Of a DNA stretch of 64,000 bases, positions 34,193 to 43,941 are shown piece by piece; within the stretch, counting starts at the first letter, position 1; the number at the start of each line of letters is the position of its first letter. A model generated the notes under the pieces. It was not told the DNA's origin and did no database searches. It saw nothing but the letters and a program-made list of their open reading frames with translations. This DNA comes from Roseovarius sp. TE539 (GTDB lineage Bacteria > Pseudomonadota > Alphaproteobacteria > Rhodobacterales > Rhodobacteraceae): contig NZ_QNGB01000006.1 in assembly GCF_003298505.1 (NCBI RefSeq), positions 1 through 64,000 on the forward strand. Reading direction: 5' to 3'. The position numbers and the translations under genes are program-made.

Positions 34193-34767
34193 TTGAACGA
34201 CTCTTCGGGCTGCTTTTCGGTGGCGGCCGCAACATGATTGCCGAGACGGCCGAAGTCTTCCGCGTCAATGCCGAGCAGGAGTCCGCCCGCGATGCCGGGC
34301 ACCGGCGGGCCGCTCTGGCGCAGTTCGCGGCCGAGTTTGCGCCGCGCCGCGGGCGCTTTGACCGCCTGGTCGACGCCCTCAACCGCCTGCCACGCCCGGC
34401 GATGGCCTTCGGGGTGCTGGCAATGTTCGGTGCGGCGATGACCGATCCGGTCTGGTTTGCCGCCCGGATGCAGGGGCTGGCGCTGGTGCCCGAGCCACTC
34501 TGGTGGCTTCTGGGCGCGGTCGTCAGCTTCTATTTCGGGGCCAGGCACCAGGTGAAGGGGCAGGAATTCCAACGTTCGATTGCCGCAACGATGGCCCATG
34601 CCCCGCAGGTGGCCGAGAACATCCGCAACCTGCACGCGCTTCGCCATGACAGCCCCGGCGCCGCGCAAACCGGGCGCGACGCGGATCTGACGTTGTCGGT
34701 CATCGCGCAGGACGCGAATCCGGCGCTGGAAGATTGGCGCAGACGGGGCCGCCCCGCGACAATGTGA
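34183..34767 (+). CDS. Holin of the gene-transfer-agent three-helix type
   Basis: A 194-residue protein. An N-terminal G-L-I-E-R-L-F-G-L-L-F-G-G-G stretch is followed by a charged region and two clear hydrophobic segments: P-A-M-A-F-G-V-L-A-M-F-G-A-A-M and P-L-W-W-L-L-G-A-V-V-S-F-Y-F-G-A-R. This matches the family named for the GTA holin. It would permeabilise the inner membrane and let the endolysin reach the wall. ATG at 34183 lies inside the end of the endolysin gene, so the pair is translationally coupled. The 58-base gap to ccmF shows no phage genes. Confidence 0.78.
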   Translation: MGLIERLFGLLFGGGRNMIAETAEVFRVNAEQESARDAGHRRAALAQFAAEFAPRRGRFDRLVDALNRLPRPAMAFGVLAMFGAAMTDPVWFAARMQGLALVPEPLWWLLGAVVSFYFGARHQVKGQEFQRSIAATMAHAPQVAENIRNLHALRHDSPGAAQTGRDADLTLSVIAQDANPALEDWRRRGRPATM

Positions 34768-34825
34768 TCCTCTCAGGGCCGGTTTCTTCGTTGGCGCATG
34801 TGCGTTCACGCTCTATACTCGGGGC

Positions 34826-36808
34826 ATGATTACAGAACTCGGGCACTTCGCGCTGATCCTCGCCTTTCTGGTCGCCTGTTTCCAGGCGGTGGTTCCGCTT
34901 GTGGGGGCACAGAAACGATGGCCGGGCTGGATGGCAGCGGCTGATCCGGCCGCCACGGCACAGTTCCTGCTGACGGCGTTTGCATTCGGCGCGCTGATGT
35001 GGGCCTTCGTCACGTCGGATTTCTCGTTGCGGCTGGTCACCCTCAACAGTCATACCGCCAAGCCGATGCTCTACAAGATCACCGGCACATGGGGTAACCA
35101 TGAGGGCTCGATGTTGTTGTGGGTGCTGATCGTGACGCTTTTCGGTGCGATGGCGGCATGGTTCGGCGGCAATCTTCCGCCCGGCCTGCGGGCGCGTGTC
35201 CTGAGTGTGCAGGCGATGGTTGGCGTGGCCTTTTTCGCCTTCATCATATTCACCTCGAACCCGTTCGAGAGGCTGGCGGTGCCCCCCTTCGACGGGCAGG
35301 ATCTCAACCCGTTGCTGCAGGATCCGGGGCTCGCGTTTCACCCTCCGTTTCTCTACCTCGGTTACGTGGGCCTTTCTATGACCTTCAGCTTTGCCGTCGC
35401 GGCGTTGATCGAAGGACGTGTCGATGCGGCCTGGGGCCGTTGGGTGCGGCCTTACACCCTTGCCGCCTGGGTCTTCCTGACGATCGGCATCGGCCTTGGC
35501 AGCTGGTGGGCCTATTACGAGCTTGGCTGGGGCGGGTTCTGGTTCTGGGATCCGGTTGAGAACGCATCTTTCATGCCCTGGCTCATCGCTGCGGCCTTGC
35601 TGCATTCGGCCATCGTGGTCGAAAAAAGAGAAAGCCTGAAAAGCTGGACCGTGCTTCTGGCCATAATCGCCTTCGGCTTTTCCATGGTCGGTGCCTTCAT
35701 CACCCGATCGGGCGTCCTGACTTCCGTGCATGCCTTTGCCAACGATCCCGAGCGCGGTGTGTTCCTTCTCGGCATACTCGCGGTCTTCATGCTGGGCGGC
35801 CTCACGCTTTTTGCCGCCCGGGCCGGGATGATGCAGGCCCGTGGCGTCTTTGCTATCAACAGCCGTGAAACCATGCTGGTGGCCAATAACGTGTTGCTGG
35901 CCGTCTCGGCCTTCATCGTATTCGTCGGAACAATCTGGCCGCTGGTGATCGAACTTGCCACGTCGGGCGAGCGCAAGATCTCGGTCGGTCCGCCGTTCTT
36001 CAACATGGCGTTCACGCCTTTCATGGTCGTGCTTGGGCTTTTGCTGCCGTTCGGCGCGATGATGCCGTGGAAGCGCGGCAAGCCGGGCAGGGTGCTGCGC
36101 ACATTGCGGGGCGCGATGGTGCTGGCGTTGGCCGTAGGCGTTCTGACCTGGGCGATGCAGACAGGGCGCAGCGCGCTTGGACCGGTCGGGCTTGCCCTCG
36201 GGGCATGGCTGGTGTCGGGCGCGGCGGTTGACATCTGGACCCGGACCGGCCGGGGACCGATCGCAGGTCGTCTGCGCCGCCTTGGTCGTTTGCCACGCGC
36301 CGATTGGGGCAAGGCGGTTGCGCATGGCGGGCTTGGCGTGACCATGGCGGGCATCGCCGGTCTGATGGCATGGGAAGCCGAGGACATCCGCGTGGTCCAG
36401 GAAGGTGAAAGTTTCGCATTTTCCGGCTACACCCTGACCCTCGAAGGGGTGGAGCGCGTGCAGGGCCCGAATTACATCTCCACCATGGCGGATGTGACGG
36501 TTTCAAAGGATGGCACCCGGATCGCTGACCTGACCCCTGAAAAACGGGTTTATCCGGTGGCGCAGATGCCCACGACCGAGGCGGCGATCGACAATGGATT
36601 CCTGCGCGACATCTATGTCGTGATCGGGGATCCGCAGGAAAACGGAGGCTGGGCGATGCGCAGCTATTACAAGCCGCTTGCGAACTGGATCTGGGGCGGG
36701 TCGATCCTCATGGCGCTTGGTGGTTTTTTCAGCCTCAGTGACCGGCGTTACAGGGTCGCGGCCGGCGCGCGCAAGTCGGAAGCCGTACCGCCGGTGCCCG
36801 CGGAATGA
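34826..36808 (+). CDS. ccmF: Cytochrome c haem lyase subunit CcmF
   Basis: A 660-residue integral membrane protein with about fifteen transmembrane helices. The haem-handling tryptophan-rich WWD-type domain reads W-G-G-F-W-F-W-D-P-V-E-N-A-S-F-M-P-W. W-G-N-H-E-G-S-M and H-P-P-F-L-Y-L-G-Y-V-G are family motifs, and H-S-A-I-V-V-E-K-R-E holds a haem b ligand region. With CcmH it attaches haem from CcmE to apocytochrome c in the periplasm. Its stop overlaps the ccmH start by four bases (ATGA). Confidence 0.95.
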   Translation: MITELGHFALILAFLVACFQAVVPLVGAQKRWPGWMAAADPAATAQFLLTAFAFGALMWAFVTSDFSLRLVTLNSHTAKPMLYKITGTWGNHEGSMLLWVLIVTLFGAMAAWFGGNLPPGLRARVLSVQAMVGVAFFAFIIFTSNPFERLAVPPFDGQDLNPLLQDPGLAFHPPFLYLGYVGLSMTFSFAVAALIEGRVDAAWGRWVRPYTLAAWVFLTIGIGLGSWWAYYELGWGGFWFWDPVENASFMPWLIAAALLHSAIVVEKRESLKSWTVLLAIIAFGFSMVGAFITRSGVLTSVHAFANDPERGVFLLGILAVFMLGGLTLFAARAGMMQARGVFAINSRETMLVANNVLLAVSAFIVFVGTIWPLVIELATSGERKISVGPPFFNMAFTPFMVVLGLLLPFGAMMPWKRGKPGRVLRTLRGAMVLALAVGVLTWAMQTGRSALGPVGLALGAWLVSGAAVDIWTRTGRGPIAGRLRRLGRLPRADWGKAVAHGGLGVTMAGIAGLMAWEAEDIRVVQEGESFAFSGYTLTLEGVERVQGPNYISTMADVTVSKDGTRIADLTPEKRVYPVAQMPTTEAAIDNGFLRDIYVVIGDPQENGGWAMRSYYKPLANWIWGGSILMALGGFFSLSDRRYRVAAGARKSEAVPPVPAE

Positions 36809-37293
36809 CCGGGATGACGCGTATGCTGTGTTGTATCCGCCTGCTCGTGGCCGGCACGTTTCTGCTGGGTCTTGTCCTCCCCGTCGGAGCGGTGGAACCC
36901 GGCGAGATGCTGGATGATCCGGTTCTGGAAGCGCGTGCACAGGAGTTGGATGACGATCTGCGTTGCGTCAAGTGCCGATCTGAATCGATCGCTTCCTCCA
37001 ATGCCGAATGGGCCTCTGACGCGCGGGTGAAAGTGCGGGAACTCCTGACTGAAGGCGCAACCGACGCCGAGGTGCGTGACTTTTTCGTCGCCCGGTACGG
37101 CGAATACGTGCTGATGACACCCACCCGGCACGGCGCCAACTGGATTCTCTGGGGGGCAGGGCCCCTTATGCTTGTTCTTGGTGGCGGGATCGCGGCATTC
37201 TATCTGCGCCGCCGGACCGCCGCCGGCACCGGAGACGAAGAGGGGCTGAGTACCGCCGAGAAGGCCCGCCTCGGGCAGATCCTCGACAAGTGA
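36805..37293 (+). CDS. ccmH: Cytochrome c-type biogenesis protein CcmH
   Basis: A 162-residue thioredoxin-like helper. It has a signal sequence, a periplasmic three-helix domain with the redox motif L-R-C-V-K-C-R-S-E-S-I, and a C-terminal transmembrane helix (W-I-L-W-G-A-G-P-L-M-L-V-L-G-G-G). It reduces the cysteines of apocytochrome c haem-binding motifs. The usual L-R-C-x-x-C-Q-N-Q-S is here C-R-S-E-S, a tolerated variation in alphaproteobacteria. The CcmI-like domain is absent. It is translationally coupled to ccmF. Confidence 0.93.
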   Translation: MTGMTRMLCCIRLLVAGTFLLGLVLPVGAVEPGEMLDDPVLEARAQELDDDLRCVKCRSESIASSNAEWASDARVKVRELLTEGATDAEVRDFFVARYGEYVLMTPTRHGANWILWGAGPLMLVLGGGIAAFYLRRRTAAGTGDEEGLSTAEKARLGQILDK

Positions 37294-37368
37294 TCCCCGT
37301 TGACGCCGCCCGGCGCTCCGGAATGCGCCTTGGTCCATGCCCTGCGGGGGCTAGAAGGAACTGACATC

Positions 37369-38148
37369 ATGAAGGACTACCAGACAATCACGGTGGATAT
37401 CCGTGACGATATCGCCACCTTGCGGCTTGACCGGCCTGACGTCATGAATGCGCTCAACACACAGATGCGGGCCGAGATCACCGACGCGGCCGGATACGCC
37501 GGGCAAAACGCGCGGGTGCTGGTGATCACGGGCAACGGCAAGGCTTTTTGTTCCGGGCAGGACCTCAGCGACGGCGCCACGGCTGCGAACATGGATCTGG
37601 AAAGGGTGCTGCGTGAGGAATACGTGCCCATGCTGCACGCCATTTCGGATTGCGCGGTGCCGGTGATCAGCGCCGTGAACGGGGCGGCGGCAGGGGCAGG
37701 GGCCAACCTTGCGCTGGCGGCGGATGTGGTAATCGCGGCGCATTCCGCGTATTTCGTGCAGGCCTTCGCGCGGATCGGCCTCATCCCGGATGCCGGCGGT
37801 ACTTATTGGTTGCCGCGCCAGATGGGGGCGGCAAAGGCAATGGGGGCTGCCCTGTTCGCCGAACCAATCAGCGCCCGGCAAGCCAGCGACTGGGGCATGA
37901 TCTGGGAGGCGGTGCCCGACGACACGTTCGAGGCACATTGGCAGAACCGCGCGGCGCAACTGGCAGCGGGCCCTACACAGACCTATCTCATGGCGCGCCA
38001 GGCCATTCGCGGCAGTTGGGAAAACGGCCTTGATGCTCAGCTTGATCTCGAGGCCCGTTTCCAGGGGGCCTGTGGCCAGACACGGGATTTCAAGGAGGGC
38101 GTGGTCGCGTTCCTGGAAAAGCGCGCGGCGCGGTTCGAAGGGCGTTGA
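37369..38148 (+). CDS. Enoyl-CoA hydratase/isomerase, PaaG-like
   Basis: A 259-residue crotonase-fold enzyme. The oxyanion-hole segments are F-C-S-G-Q-D-L-S-D and N-G-A-A-A-G-A-G-A-N-L. The catalytic region reads I-G-L-I-P-D-A-G-G-T-Y-W-L-P-R; G-Q-D-L and I-P-D-x-G-G-T are typical of PaaG (ring-epoxide isomerase of phenylacetate breakdown), where Asp replaces one of the hydratase glutamates. No other paa gene is nearby, so the pathway remains open. ATG at 37369 has AAGGAA upstream. The open frame before it is not conserved. Confidence 0.82.
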   Translation: MKDYQTITVDIRDDIATLRLDRPDVMNALNTQMRAEITDAAGYAGQNARVLVITGNGKAFCSGQDLSDGATAANMDLERVLREEYVPMLHAISDCAVPVISAVNGAAAGAGANLALAADVVIAAHSAYFVQAFARIGLIPDAGGTYWLPRQMGAAKAMGAALFAEPISARQASDWGMIWEAVPDDTFEAHWQNRAAQLAAGPTQTYLMARQAIRGSWENGLDAQLDLEARFQGACGQTRDFKEGVVAFLEKRAARFEGR

Positions 38149-38175
38149 ACGCCGCACCGGAACCCGATGCGGCGT
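38149..38175. terminator. Hairpin between convergent paaG-like gene and gltA
   Basis: ACGCCGCA (38149-38156) and TGCGGCGT (38168-38175) form a perfect eight-base stem with an 11-base loop, starting right after the stop codon. No T tract follows on either strand, so it is a weak or factor-assisted terminator at best. Confidence 0.45.
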
Positions 38176-38206
38176 GGTCCGTTCTTGCCGGGCCGGCTCG
38201 CTCGGC

Positions 38207-39502
38207 TCAGCGCTTTTCGATATCCACGTAGTCGCGCAACGTCTCGCCGTGATACAATTGGCGCGGGCGGCCGATCTTGAGTTGCGGATCGGCGATCATC
38301 TCTTTCCATTGGGAAATCCAACCGACAGTTCGGCTCACCGCAAATATAGGTGTGAACATCGAGGTCGGGAAACCCATCGCCTCAAGGATGATTCCCGAAT
38401 AGAAATCCACATTCGGAAACAGCTTCTTGTCGGTGAAATAGTCGTCCGCAAGCGCCGCCGCTTCCAGATCCTTAGCGACCTGCAGCGTCGGGTTGTCCTC
38501 GACACCGAGCAGATCCAGGACCTCGTCGGCGGATTGTTTCATCACCTTGGCGCGGGGATCGAAATTCTTGTAGACACGGTGGCCGAACCCCATCAGGCGG
38601 AACGGATCGTCCTTGTCCTTGGCCCGTGCGATGAATTCCGGGATGCGATCGGGGGTGCCGATCTCGCGCAGCATTTCGAGGCAGGCCTGGTTGGCGCCAC
38701 CATGCGCCGGACCCCACAGGCAGGCGATGCCGGCGGCGATGCAGGCAAACGGGTTCGCCCCCGAGGAGGAGGCCAACCGCACGGTCGACGTCGAGGCGTT
38801 CTGCTCATGATCGGCATGGAGCGTGAAGATACGATCCATCGCGCGGCTGAGGATCGGGTTGACCTCGTAATCCTCGGCCGGCACCGCGAAACACATGCGC
38901 AGGAAGTTCGAGGCGTAGTCGATATCGTTGCGCGGATAGACGAAGGGCTGGCCGATGGAATACTTGTAGGCCATCGCGGCAATGGTCGGCAGTTTGGCGA
39001 TCATCCGAACCGACGCGACCTCGCGCTGCCACGGATCCGAGATGTCCGTGCTGTCATGATAAAAAGCCGAAAGCGCGCCGACCACTCCCACCATGATCGC
39101 CATCGGGTGCGCGTCCCGACGGAACCCCCGGAAAAGGTACATCATCTGCTCGTGCAGCATCGTGTGGCGGGTCACGCGGTTCTCGAAATCCTCGAGCTGC
39201 GCGGCGGAAGGCAGTTCACCGTAAAGCAGGACGTAGCAAACCTCGAGGAAATGGGATTTCTCGGCCAGCTGATCTATGGGGTATCCGCGATGCAGCAATT
39301 CCCCCTTGTCACCGTCGATGAATGTGATCGTGCTGTCACAGCTCGCCGTGGAGGTGAACCCGGGATCGTAGGTGAAAACCCCGGCCTGAGCATACAGTTT
39401 GCGGATGTCGATGACGTCCGGACCGGCGGTCCCCGAATAGACCGGAAGCTCGAAACTGTCTCCGTTTATCGCAAGCGTTGCGGATTTCTTGGATTCGGAC
39501 AT
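38207..39502 (-). CDS. gltA: Citrate synthase (type II, GltA)
   Basis: A 431-residue enzyme condensing oxaloacetate and acetyl-CoA. Active-site regions are L-H-A-D-H-E-Q-N (His), [13 protein letters not shown] (His), [14 protein letters not shown] (Arg and Asp), and [11 protein letters not shown]. The N-terminal domain T-Y-D-P-G-F and the length mark the allosteric type II form. GAAGGAGG lies six bases before the ATG. A possible promoter, TTGACC-N18-AACAAT, lies just after the gltX stop on the same strand. Confidence 0.96.
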   Translation of the reverse strand: MSESKKSATLAINGDSFELPVYSGTAGPDVIDIRKLYAQAGVFTYDPGFTSTASCDSTITFIDGDKGELLHRGYPIDQLAEKSHFLEVCYVLLYGELPSAAQLEDFENRVTRHTMLHEQMMYLFRGFRRDAHPMAIMVGVVGALSAFYHDSTDISDPWQREVASVRMIAKLPTIAAMAYKYSIGQPFVYPRNDIDYASNFLRMCFAVPAEDYEVNPILSRAMDRIFTLHADHEQNASTSTVRLASSSGANPFACIAAGIACLWGPAHGGANQACLEMLREIGTPDRIPEFIARAKDKDDPFRLMGFGHRVYKNFDPRAKVMKQSADEVLDLLGVEDNPTLQVAKDLEAAALADDYFTDKKLFPNVDFYSGIILEAMGFPTSMFTPIFAVSRTVGWISQWKEMIADPQLKIGRPRQLYHGETLRDYVDIEKR

Positions 39503-39572
39503 GCGTATCCTCCTTCACTGGCCCCGGCACGTTTGGCGTTGGGCGGATTGTTTCTGTTTGCCGTGCCGCAGG

Positions 39573-40988
39573 TCAAGTCCCGGCTTCGGCCGCAGCGTCG
39601 TTCAGCCGGGCAATGCTCTCGTCACGGCCGAGCACCAGCATCATGTCAAATACGCTGGGAGTGGCGGTGCGACCAGCCAACGCGGCTCTCATCGGCCCCG
39701 CGAGTTTGCCGAACTTCACTCCGTGCGCCTCGGCCAATCCGGTCGCCTCCGCTTCCAGTGTTTCGCGGGTCCAGTTAGCATTTTGCAGGCGCGGCGTCAA
39801 TTCATTCAGTATACCACGGGATACATCATCCAGCGTCGCGGCGGCTTTCTCATCAGGTTCAACAGGTCTGTCTGTAAGGATGAATCTTGCTTTTTCAATA
39901 AGTTCCAAGAATGTCTTGGCGCGTTCCTTCAGGCAGTACATCCCCGCCAGCATTCGATCCCGTTTAACGCCTTCGATCGGTGCGTGGTCCGTAATTGCCA
40001 GGAATTCGTCCAGTTCTTGCAGCAGTGCAGCATCCTCGCTTGCAGCAATATGCTGACCGCACAGGTTGTCCAGCTTCTTGAAGTCCAAGCGCGCCGGCGA
40101 CTTGCCGATACTGGGCAGATCGAACCAGGCCTGTGCGTCGGTGTCCGTGAAGAATTCCGTGTCGCCATGGCTCCAGCCCAGTCGGGCCAGGTAATTGCGC
40201 ATGCCCGCTGCCGGGTACCCCATGCGTTGGTATTCGGAAACTCCCAGGGCACCGTGCCGCTTGCTCAGCTTCTTGCCGTCGGGCCCGTGAATGAGCGGGA
40301 TATGCGCATATACGGGCAATGGCCACCCCATGGCGGTGTAGATCAGCGATTGCCGCGCGGCGTTGTTGAGGTGGTCATCTCCACGGATCACATGGGTCAC
40401 GCCCATGTCATGATCGTCCACGGCCACGGCAAGCATGTAAACGGGTGTGCCATCGCTGCGTAACAATACCATGTCATCCAGCTGATCGTTGCGAAACGTC
40501 ACGCTGCCCTGGACCTCGTCATGAATGAGGGTTGATCCCTCGCGCGGTGCACGCAGGCGGATCGCATAAGAGGCACCGGGCGGGTGGCGCGCCGGATCGG
40601 CATCGCGCCAGGGGCTTTCAAAAAGCGTTGACCGCCCCTCGGCACGGGCCTTTTCACGAAATTCCTGAATGTCCTGCGAACTGGCATAACACTTGTAGGC
40701 TTGTCCGGTTTCCAGCATCTGCAGGGCCACCTCGCGGTGGTGTTCCGCACGTGCGGCCTGGCTCACCGCCTCGCCGTCGTGATCGAGGCCGAGCCACGCC
40801 AGCCCGTCCAGGATCGCCTTGGTCGCTTCCGGGGTGGACCGGGCACGATCCGTATCCTCGATCCTCAGCAGGAAGCGCCCGCCGCGGCCGCGCGCATAAA
40901 GCCAGTTGAAAAGCGCCGTCCGCGCGCCGCCGATATGCAGGAAACCGGTGGGCGAGGGGGCAAATCGGGTCACGACCTCTTGGGGCAT
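39573..40988 (-). CDS. gltX: Glutamate-tRNA ligase
   Basis: A 471-residue class I aminoacyl-tRNA synthetase. The signature motifs are [15 protein letters not shown] (HIGH) and K-K-L-S-K-R-H-G (KMSKS). Many alphaproteobacteria have two GltX copies, one of which charges tRNA-Gln for later amidation; the length and anticodon domain do not allow a choice here. It precedes gltA on the minus strand with 70 bases between. The region upstream is shared with comEC. Confidence 0.95.
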   Translation of the reverse strand: MPQEVVTRFAPSPTGFLHIGGARTALFNWLYARGRGGRFLLRIEDTDRARSTPEATKAILDGLAWLGLDHDGEAVSQAARAEHHREVALQMLETGQAYKCYASSQDIQEFREKARAEGRSTLFESPWRDADPARHPPGASYAIRLRAPREGSTLIHDEVQGSVTFRNDQLDDMVLLRSDGTPVYMLAVAVDDHDMGVTHVIRGDDHLNNAARQSLIYTAMGWPLPVYAHIPLIHGPDGKKLSKRHGALGVSEYQRMGYPAAGMRNYLARLGWSHGDTEFFTDTDAQAWFDLPSIGKSPARLDFKKLDNLCGQHIAASEDAALLQELDEFLAITDHAPIEGVKRDRMLAGMYCLKERAKTFLELIEKARFILTDRPVEPDEKAAATLDDVSRGILNELTPRLQNANWTRETLEAEATGLAEAHGVKFGKLAGPMRAALAGRTATPSVFDMMLVLGRDESIARLNDAAAEAGT

Positions 40989-40995
40989 ACGGTGT

Positions 40996-41010
40996 TTAAC
41001 CTTTCGGTAA
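40996..41010. promoter_or_regulatory. CtrA-like box in the gltX-comEC divergent region
   Basis: TTAA-CCTTTCG-GTAA matches the CtrA consensus TTAA-N7-TTAA at seven of eight positions. It lies directly upstream of a TTGACG (41013-41018) that could be the comEC -35. Single-mismatch matches occur often by chance, so the position is the main support. Confidence 0.35.
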
Positions 41011-41067
41011 CCTTGACGGACGTAGCATCGCGGCCTGTCTATCGGCCCGCCGGAGGGGAAACAAGAC

Positions 41068-43110
41068 GTGGCGCTGTGGCATTACGCGACGGCCGTGATT
41101 GCGGCGCAACGCGGGCATCTCTTTCCCTGGGTTCCGGTTTTTCTCGCGGCCGGGGTGGGCATATATTTCTCACTTCCCGCTGAACCCGCCGCAGGCACTT
41201 ACGCGCTGCTGGCCGCCACTGCGCTGGTCCTCTGGGTGTTTTCACGGCGCGTGTCCGAGGCGCTCTCGCCGCTTTTCATTGCTGCGGCGCTCGTGGCTGC
41301 GGGCGTCAATCTCGCAGCTGGCCGGGCCAATAACGTGGCCGCGCCGGTTCTGGAGTGGCGCTATTACGGCCCGGTGGAAGGGCGGATCGTGGAAATGGAT
41401 CGCTCCGGGTCGGACGCGCTGCGCCTGACCCTCGACAATGTGGTGCTGCGCAACGTGTCTCCGGAACGCACGCCGCAACATGTGCGCATCTCCCTGCATG
41501 GCCAGCAGGGATTCATCACCCCGTTGCCAAGCATGACGGTGATGACCACCGCCCATCTCTCGCCGCCGGGCGGACCGGTGGAGCCTGGTGGCTTCGATTT
41601 CCAGCGCCACGCCTGGTTCAAGGGCCTGGGGGCGGTGGGGTATACAAGGAGTCCCCTGCTCAGCCTAGAACCGCCGGATGGCAAACAACCGGTTTTCACC
41701 GCACGCAGGGCGATATCGGCGCGCGTTCAGGTCGCATTGCCAGGAGAGGCAGGCGCCTTCGCCGCCGCGATCATGACCGGAGACAGGTCAGGCATCGCAC
41801 AGCAGACACTGGAGGCACTTCGGATCTCCAATCTTGCCCATCTTCTGGCCATTTCCGGGCTGCATATGGGCCTTCTGGCCGGGGTTGTCTTCGCCGCGCT
41901 GCGTATCCTGCTGGCCGCGATTCCGCCTGTCGGCCTGCGGGTGGCGGGCAAGAAGATCGCGGCCCTGGGCGCGCTTGTGGTCGCGGCCGGGTACCTTGCC
42001 CTGTCCGGGGGCAACGTGGCGACAGAACGCGCTTTCGTCATGGTGGCGGTGGTTCTGGGGGCCGTGCTGCTGGACCGCCGCGCCTTCAGCCTGCGCGCGG
42101 TGGCCGTGGCCGCGATCATCGTCCTGATCCTGCGGCCCGAGGCGCTGCTTGGTCCCGGGTTCCAGATGTCGTTTGCGGCCACCACGGGGCTGGTTGCGGT
42201 ATTCGGTTGGCTGCGCGACCGGCGCGTCCCGCTTGGACCCGGCTGGTTGCGGCCGCCAGTGGCGGTGGTGATCTCCTCATTCGTGGCAGGCGCTGCCACG
42301 GCACCGGTCGCCGCGGCGCATTTCAACCAGATCGCCCATTTCGGGCTTGTGGCCAACCTGCTGAGCGTGCCGCTGATGGGGGTTCTGGTGATGCCCGCCG
42401 TACTGACGGCGGCGGCGTTGCTGCCGCTTGGCCTGCACGCCTTGCCCCTCTGGGTGATGGGTCTCGGGTTGCGCTGGATCCTGGGGGTGGCGGATTGGGT
42501 CTCGGGGCTGGACGGCGCACGCGGAACGGTGCCCAGCCCGGAGTCGCCGGTGCTTCCGCTGCTGGCCGCCGGCGCGCTGATGCTTGTCCTCTGGCAGGGC
42601 CGGGCGCGATTGGCCGGCCTGGTCCCGGCGGCGGTGGCGATATGGCTCTGGTCGGGCACCGAAAGGCCCGAGATCCTGATCGCCGATAGCGGGGCGCTTG
42701 TCGGGGTGATGACGGCGGAGGGCCGCGCCCTCAGCAAACCGCGCGGCGCGGGGTTCGTTGCCGCCAACTGGCTGGAGAACGACGGCGATCCCGCTGTTCA
42801 GGAGGACGCGGCGGCCCTTTGGCCGGCGGTGTCAACAAGCGGTGTCAAGGTGAGGGCGCTGCGCGGCAAGCGGGCTGCGCGCGATTTTACCGGGTGCGAC
42901 GGCGCCGCCTGGGTGGTGATGAATACCGTCCCGCCAGAGGGTGAGTTGCCCCCGGACCTGAAGTGCAGGGTGCTGCATCCCGGCCTCTTGCGCAAGACCG
43001 GTGCCCTGGCCCTTCACAAGGGGCCCGAAGGCCGCCTGCGCGCGATCACCGCCCGCGAGGTTACAGGTGCGCGGCTCTGGAACACGCCAGCCGCGCGGAC
43101 ATCTCAGTAA
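41068..43110 (+). CDS. comEC: ComEC/Rec2 family DNA-uptake channel protein
   Basis: A 680-residue membrane protein. An N-terminal hydrophobic part with a DUF4131-like OB region comes first (about residues 20-170). Then the Competence domain, with about eight helices, contains [22 protein letters not shown] and F-Q-M-S-F-A-A-T. The C-terminal metallo-beta-lactamase-like region is degenerate: no H-x-H-x-D-H motif is visible. ComEC moves single-stranded DNA across the inner membrane in transformation. In R. capsulatus the homologue is needed by GTA recipients and is under CtrA. The start is GTG at 41068 with GGAGGGG upstream. The last seven bases overlap the end of convergent lexA. Confidence 0.9.
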   Translation: MALWHYATAVIAAQRGHLFPWVPVFLAAGVGIYFSLPAEPAAGTYALLAATALVLWVFSRRVSEALSPLFIAAALVAAGVNLAAGRANNVAAPVLEWRYYGPVEGRIVEMDRSGSDALRLTLDNVVLRNVSPERTPQHVRISLHGQQGFITPLPSMTVMTTAHLSPPGGPVEPGGFDFQRHAWFKGLGAVGYTRSPLLSLEPPDGKQPVFTARRAISARVQVALPGEAGAFAAAIMTGDRSGIAQQTLEALRISNLAHLLAISGLHMGLLAGVVFAALRILLAAIPPVGLRVAGKKIAALGALVVAAGYLALSGGNVATERAFVMVAVVLGAVLLDRRAFSLRAVAVAAIIVLILRPEALLGPGFQMSFAATTGLVAVFGWLRDRRVPLGPGWLRPPVAVVISSFVAGAATAPVAAAHFNQIAHFGLVANLLSVPLMGVLVMPAVLTAAALLPLGLHALPLWVMGLGLRWILGVADWVSGLDGARGTVPSPESPVLPLLAAGALMLVLWQGRARLAGLVPAAVAIWLWSGTERPEILIADSGALVGVMTAEGRALSKPRGAGFVAANWLENDGDPAVQEDAAALWPAVSTSGVKVRALRGKRAARDFTGCDGAAWVVMNTVPPEGELPPDLKCRVLHPGLLRKTGALALHKGPEGRLRAITAREVTGARLWNTPAARTSQ

Positions 43111-43805
43111 GTGCGGATCAGACCCACGAGCCGCCCTTGCACCCGTACCTTGTCATCGGGCAGGACACGGGTCTCGTAAACGGGGTTGGCGGCCTCCAGG
43201 GCGATGGTGCTGCCGCGGCGGAAAAACCGTTTCAGTGTCGCTTCCTGCTCTTCCACCAGCGCGACAACGATATCTCCATTCTCGGCGGTACTGGTCTCGC
43301 GGATGACCACCACGTCACCGTCGTTGATGCCTGCGTCGATCATCGAGTCGCCCTTGACCTCAAGCGCGTAATGCTCGCCCGGTCCGGCGACCATGGCGCC
43401 CGGCACCGCGATGTTGTGAGAGGCATGCGCAATCGCCTCGATCGGCACACCGGCGGCGATGCGTCCCATGAGGGGCAGTTCCAGCGCATGCGCGGTCTCG
43501 ACAGGCTGGGCGTTCGCCGGGCGACCCGGTTCGGGCTTGTTCCCCTCGATCACTTTCGGGGTGAAACCGCCCGGTGCGCTGCCGCCCAGGCTTTCGGGAA
43601 GTTTCACGATCTCCAACGCCCGCGCGCGATGCGCCAGGCGGCGGATGAACCCGCGCTCCTCAAGCGCGGTGATCAGCCGGTGAATCCCGGACTTCGAGCG
43701 CAGGTCCAGCGCCTCCTTCATTTCGTCGAAACTGGGCGGCACACCGTCACGCTGCACACGCCTGTTGATGAAATCCAGCAGATCCATTTGCTTCCGGGTC
43801 AGCAT
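43104..43805 (-). CDS. lexA: SOS repressor LexA
   Basis: A 233-residue repressor. The N-terminal winged helix ([13 protein letters not shown]) is followed by a linker and the S24 protease domain. The self-cleavage bond is Ala118-Gly119 in I-A-A-G-V-P; the catalytic residues are Ser154 (G-D-S-M) and Lys192 (A-T-L-K-R-F). RecA-stimulated cleavage derepresses DNA-repair genes. The linker is longer than in E. coli, as usual in alphaproteobacteria. Its promoter carries a perfect alphaproteobacterial SOS box, so it is autoregulated. It lies downstream of moeA on the same strand, 136 bases away. Confidence 0.96.
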   Translation of the reverse strand: MLTRKQMDLLDFINRRVQRDGVPPSFDEMKEALDLRSKSGIHRLITALEERGFIRRLAHRARALEIVKLPESLGGSAPGGFTPKVIEGNKPEPGRPANAQPVETAHALELPLMGRIAAGVPIEAIAHASHNIAVPGAMVAGPGEHYALEVKGDSMIDAGINDGDVVVIRETSTAENGDIVVALVEEQEATLKRFFRRGSTIALEAANPVYETRVLPDDKVRVQGRLVGLIRTY

Positions 43806-43836
43806 CTCTCACTCCTCCCCGATTGGGTATCCTTTT

Positions 43837-43865
43837 GTTCTATCCATGTTCCCTTTTTGTGTCAA
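43837..43865 (-). promoter_or_regulatory. lexA promoter with overlapping SOS box
   Basis: On the minus strand TTGACA (43865-43860), 17 bases, TAGAAC (43842-43837). The alphaproteobacterial LexA box GAAC-N7-GAAC (plus strand GTTC 43837-43840, GTTC 43848-43851) covers the -10 element. Transcription would start about 25 bases before the lexA ATG. The exact 15-base box at this position is strong evidence for autorepression. Confidence 0.85.
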
Positions 43866-43872
43866 CCGTTCC

Positions 43873-43881
43873 TGTGGATAA
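43873..43881 (+). promoter_or_regulatory. DnaA box next to the lexA promoter
   Basis: TGTGGATAA is an exact match to the DnaA 9-mer (TTATCCACA on minus). It lies seven bases upstream of the lexA -35 hexamer. Whether DnaA binds here is untested; an exact 9-mer can occur by chance, though less often in such GC-rich DNA. Confidence 0.4.
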
Positions 43882-43941
43882 CTGCTGAGGTCTGAGAAGC
43901 TGACGCGCCGAATAGGGATTGTCCCGCCGACGCGCGACCGC

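Noticed and set aside
33581-34767. Prophage remnant around the endolysin-holin pair
   Set aside because: No integrase, capsid, tail or phage repressor genes flank the pair, composition matches the surroundings, and the genes on both sides are cytochrome c biogenesis genes.
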